Positions 60,594 to 64,000 of a stretch of DNA of 64,000 bases are shown piece by piece (position 1 is the first letter of the stretch; the number at the start of each line of letters is the position of its first letter). Origin of the DNA: Brassica napus (Eukaryota > Streptophyta > Magnoliopsida > Brassicales > Brassicaceae); assembly GCF_020379485.1 (NCBI RefSeq), contig NC_063442.1, positions 10,131,509 to 10,195,508 on the forward strand. Direction: 5' to 3'. Made by a program: the position numbers and the translations under genes. The notes under the pieces were generated by a model. The model was not told where the DNA came from, made no database searches, and saw nothing but the letters and a program-made list of their open reading frames with translations.

Positions 60594-61499
60594 CTTTGGC
60601 CACTATGGAGCAGCAATGATTTATTATAGTCTATGGGATGAGCACTGTGTTGTCCCGAAAACTGTTTATTTCCTGTCAACAAAGCATTAGAAAGAATGTT
60701 TTGTTGGGTTTTGTTTTTGTTCTTCTTTGAGACATGGGCATGTGTGTGCACTCTTGTGAGTGTGTTTCGTGTGAATTTTCATCAGCCGCCTGTCGTATAT
60801 TAGTGTTTTTCTTCCGGGTAAAGTCATAAGGCTAATACAAAATAGAATCTTTATAGCTTATTAGTTGTCTTGTCTTCTCTTTATTGACAGTGACACCATT
60901 GATTTTGACTCAGATGGTGGGTATTTAATTATGAGTCATTTACAAGCACTTTACAAGTTTTATTAACACTTTAAGGCAGTTTGTTCTACTAGAGTAGTTT
61001 GTTAGTGGTCAAAGGCACCAATACCCCCAGAATGAAAACCAAACCTTTCGTTACCTCTCTCTTCCTTTTTTTTGGTCATCTGGGTTTAGTGTGTCATTTA
61101 TTTGAAAAGTGAAAATGCATTTTTTTATTTAATTGTTTTTAATCTGAACCACAAACAAAAAGTAACTTTGTCTCTATTTATTCTCTGAATTGAACCAACA
61201 AACATAAGGGTGCGGTCGTAAAAGAAATTGATATACCTTCGACGGCGGCAAAGAATCCATATAAGTTGCAGAGATGACTTGACGAGATTTGAGTACTCAT
61301 CAGTCTCATATAAATAAAAGGTATTATAGATCTATATCATCTTCTCTGTTGCGTTTCTACTGCTTCAACCGAGCTATGCCATGAATCTCAAAATATTTTC
61401 TCGTCAAACTTAGACACAAATTTCACGGCGTCGTGACCTCGCCACTCGCCATTGCGGCTCCATCAGGAGTAGATCGAGAGCATCCATTGCGACCTTCTG
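60594..61499. other. Intergenic DNA, nothing recognised
   Basis: No gene or clear repeat boundary was found between the SINE and the GTACATGTGTAC-rich repeat. Confidence 0.4.
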
Positions 61500-61509
61500 C
61501 ATTTTTGCA

Positions 61510-61950
61510 TATATTTTGGATTTATCTTTGATGTACATGTGTACACGTAACATTATGTACACAAGAAAGTGTGCACAAATATTTTTTGGATTTATCTTTG
61601 ATATACATGCGTACGCGTAATATTATGTACACAATAAAGTGTCCACAAATTACAATGCTTTCTACAAGAAAATTTACCAATGTGCATTAGCCCAAAACCA
61701 TGTGTACACTTACTAACATATACACCATTTTCTGTTGGACTTGATCTATTATGTTATATGTTTTGGACTCAAATACTTGATGAATGTACATTATTCGCAT
61801 ATATACACATGTACATTAGTTTAGACATTGTCCATATGTACATGTGTGCACATGTACACCTCACTAGTAGGCAGTTGTATGTTTCATTATGTACATCAAA
61901 ACGTGTACACATGTACATATGTAAGCATGAACTCAAAATTGGTCTTAGCC
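61510..61950. repeat. Tandem and palindromic repeat rich in TGTACATGTGTACAC
   Basis: A unit of about 72 bases (TTTTGGATTTATCTTTGATG, then TACACGTAACATTATGTACACAA) at 61512-61583 repeats at 61584-61652 with few changes. Palindromic words such as GTACATGTGTACAC continue to 61925. The 116-codon frame across this block is an outcome of the repeat. Confidence 0.6.
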
Positions 61951-62019
61951 GGCTCGTTAATATCATTAGGAAGCAGCCACAAGTACAAACCGAGTTAATC
62001 CAAGTTACCCATCACCGGA

Positions 62020-62292
62020 ATGACAATTAAATCCACTGTGACAGATGAGATGAGGATTCCAAAGTTGAAGCTTAGGCTTCCAAACAAACTGATTATCTCA
62101 AAATCATATTTTATCCTCATTATCTTCATTTTTGTTGTCGTCATATATGTCTTAATCGCCATCTTCGTCACTTTCGCCGTTGTTGTCTCTGTCCTCATCT
62201 CCTTCTTCATTTTCGTCTTCAACTGGTTGTACCGGAGGCTGATTAAGGACTACAAAAACCGATCTCATCGTCATCAACTTCTTCTAAAATGA
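62020..62292 (+). CDS. Possible small membrane protein, hypothetical
   Basis: A 90-codon frame starting ATG at 62020 with a strongly hydrophobic segment (residues about 29-70, Ile/Val/Phe-rich), then a basic C-terminus (YRRLIKDYKNRSHRH). I recognise no family. The mix of many Val/Ile/Phe codons in pyrimidine-rich DNA could be chance. Nearby sequence gives no promoter or splice support, so it may not be a gene. Confidence 0.2.
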   Translation: MTIKSTVTDEMRIPKLKLRLPNKLIISKSYFILIIFIFVVVIYVLIAIFVTFAVVVSVLISFFIFVFNWLYRRLIKDYKNRSHRHQLLLK

Positions 62293-63352
62293 TTTTTTTT
62301 TACAGGAAAAAAAGAAAAATTTAGGAGGAGAAAGATGACGGAAAATAAAAGAAAAGAAATGATTGTGTTTTAACTTTTAAGAGATATAAAGAAAAAGAAA
62401 GAAAAAAAATGATTTGTGGTCACATGATTTAATGTTACAGTAGTTAGTTAGATTTCAATTAGAAATAATAGAACAAGGGTAATAATGGTTTTTAATACAC
62501 TGAGAAAAAAGTGAATACAGTGTTAAAGAAGAGAAAATGAGAGAGAAAAGTGTCAGAGTAGTAGAAACTGTCTTATTATGTTATTATAAACATAGAAACT
62601 GACCTATAGTGTAATATTCTCTTTAATTAATTAATCCGCCCACAGTTTTGCTTGTACTTTCGGTATCTATCTAGATTTCATCAGAGCGCCATAAACAAGG
62701 TTTTGAACGGCATGTCCTCTGACGTCTGGCTTGTTAATTAAGTTTTATTTCTTCAATCTAAAAACTAATTTATGATATTTTTTATGTTTTCATTGAACTT
62801 TTGATGTATGAGCATGTATTCTTATCTTATACACTCCCTTTATTGATTTAAGTTAATATCTACATAATCCCAATCTTACCACTGAAAATATTCGGTGAAA
62901 CACTAGGTCTTAGACATTCATTTTGCATTTTTAACTTTGTCTACCAATATGGAACATAAACTAAAATGACGTTTAAAAGCAGTTTCTACATCTATATCTT
63001 ATAGGAAATGTTTAAACTTGCAGAGTTATTAGTTGTGTATGTAGACTTTGAGAAGACCAAAATGAGAAAATTATGGTCGTTTGTTAGATTCTATCTTCAG
63101 TGAAGAAACATAAAAATATCTACGTCAACTATGTCCACATGGGTTATTTTGATGTTTATGTTTAAATTACACTCATAATTATTCTCACTTACAATAAAAG
63201 AACATAATCTATTAATGTCAATGCGTACAATGCCCGGATAACACGGAAAGTGTTTGTTCCATCAAGGCTTATTAATCTCTGTTCATCAACGTAAGCTTGT
63301 GCTCATATGTTCAAAATCTCCACAAGATATAAGAGTACACTAGAGAAACAAG
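62293..63352. other. Intergenic DNA upstream of the LORE-like gene
   Basis: No gene was recognised. The last few hundred bases must contain the promoter of the third receptor kinase; no motif could be assigned with confidence. Confidence 0.35.
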
Positions 63353-64000
63353 ATGCTTTTCTTTCTTTGTTTTCTCTTGATATCTATATTCTCAACTTGT
63401 GGAAATGCTGATATAAACACATCAAGTCCTTTATCAATAGGACAAACTCTGAGCTCTCCCAACGGAGTTTATGAATTAGGCTTCTTCAGTCCTAACAACA
63501 CCCTGAATAAGTATGTTGGGGTATGGTTCAAGAACATCACTCCTCAGGTCGTTGTGTGGGTGGCTAACAGAGACAAACCAGTCACAAAAACCGCGGCAAA
63601 TCTCACCATCAGCAGCAACGGGAGCCTGATCTTGCTTGACGGAAAGCAAGATGTTATATGGTCAACAGGAGAAGCATTCACATCCAAGAAGTGCCATGCA
63701 GAGCTTCTAGACACCGGAAACCTTGTTGTAACCGATGATGTTTCAGGAAAAACATTATGGCAGAGCTTCGGGAATCTTGGTAATACTATGTTACCTCAGT
63801 CATCGGTGTCTTATGATATCCCCCGAGGAAAGAAGCATGTGTTGACTTCCTGGAAAAGCAACAACGATCCATCCCCTGGGGAATACTCACTGGAGTTCAC
63901 ACCACAAGTACCCCCACAAGGCCTTATAAGGAGAGGCTCAAAGCCTTACTGGAGAAGTGGTCCATGGGCAAAAACAAAATTCTCTGGGATACCTGGGATC
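63353..64000 (+). CDS. SD1-29: S-domain receptor kinase 3, SD1-29/LORE-like (5' part, continues past window)
   Basis: The frame is open from ATG 63353 to the window end, 216 codons. It starts with a signal peptide ([19 protein letters not shown]), then the B-lectin domain ([32 protein letters not shown] and [20 protein letters not shown]) and the start of the S-locus glycoprotein domain ([14 protein letters not shown]). Words such as [13 protein letters not shown] and [11 protein letters not shown] match my memory of Arabidopsis SD1-29 (LORE, At1g61380) better than kinases 1 and 2 do. LORE is the plasma-membrane receptor for bacterial medium-chain 3-hydroxy fatty acids. The kinase part lies outside the window, so integrity cannot be judged. 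Confidence 0.85.
   Translation, partial: MLFFLCFLLISIFSTCGNADINTSSPLSIGQTLSSPNGVYELGFFSPNNTLNKYVGVWFKNITPQVVVWVANRDKPVTKTAANLTISSNGSLILLDGKQDVIWSTGEAFTSKKCHAELLDTGNLVVTDDVSGKTLWQSFGNLGNTMLPQSSVSYDIPRGKKHVLTSWKSNNDPSPGEYSLEFTPQVPPQGLIRRGSKPYWRSGPWAKTKFSGIPGI

Overview
This window is plant nuclear DNA from a Brassicaceae species, most likely Brassica or a close relative. It is AT-rich and carries spliced GT..AG genes. The recognisable proteins are close to Arabidopsis chromosome 1 genes around At1g61380 to At1g61660, in the same order (bHLH112, RALF pair, MLO6, LHCA3, G-type lectin receptor kinases). Arabidopsis locus numbers and family facts are recalled, not searched.

Layout. 1-6.7 kb: degraded repeats, a 574 bp hAT-type element and a Stowaway MITE. 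6.7-9.2 kb: an eight-exon bHLH112 gene whose expected start codon reads ATA and whose 3' region carries 25 consecutive G inside a hairpin. 9.2-30 kb: gene-poor, mostly transposons. These are a TRIM with identical-length LTRs, the 3' end of a decayed Ty3/gypsy element, a MULE-like element next to a frameshifted S-protein-homolog gene, a LINE interrupted by a second TRIM, a hAT transposase relic, a copia 5' fragment cut by a CACTA element, a Harbinger-type MITE full of E2F-like sites, and two related solo LTRs nested in each other. 30.4-34.5 kb: a tandem duplication of a RALF peptide gene encoding identical 79-residue precursors. 34-36.1 kb: a LINE relic split by a copia fragment. 36.7-41.9 kb: a 14-exon clade V MLO gene (MLO6-like) with MITEs in its introns, one exactly at a splice donor. 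42.2-42.7 kb: inverted scraps of a receptor kinase. 42.9-43.9 kb: LHCA3 on the minus strand. 45.9-53.9 kb: two intact tandem S-domain receptor kinases. 54-62 kb: more MITEs, a SINE, LINE RNase H remnants and simple repeats. 63.35 kb to the end: the 5' part of a third S-domain kinase resembling SD1-29/LORE.

The gene content is weighted towards perception and immunity: secreted RALF peptides, an MLO powdery mildew susceptibility protein and S-domain receptor kinases. LHCA3 (photosystem I antenna) and bHLH112 (stress transcription factor) are bystanders held by synteny. Nothing points to an operon-like system. The main novelty lies in how recent transposon insertions sit on or beside gene control points.
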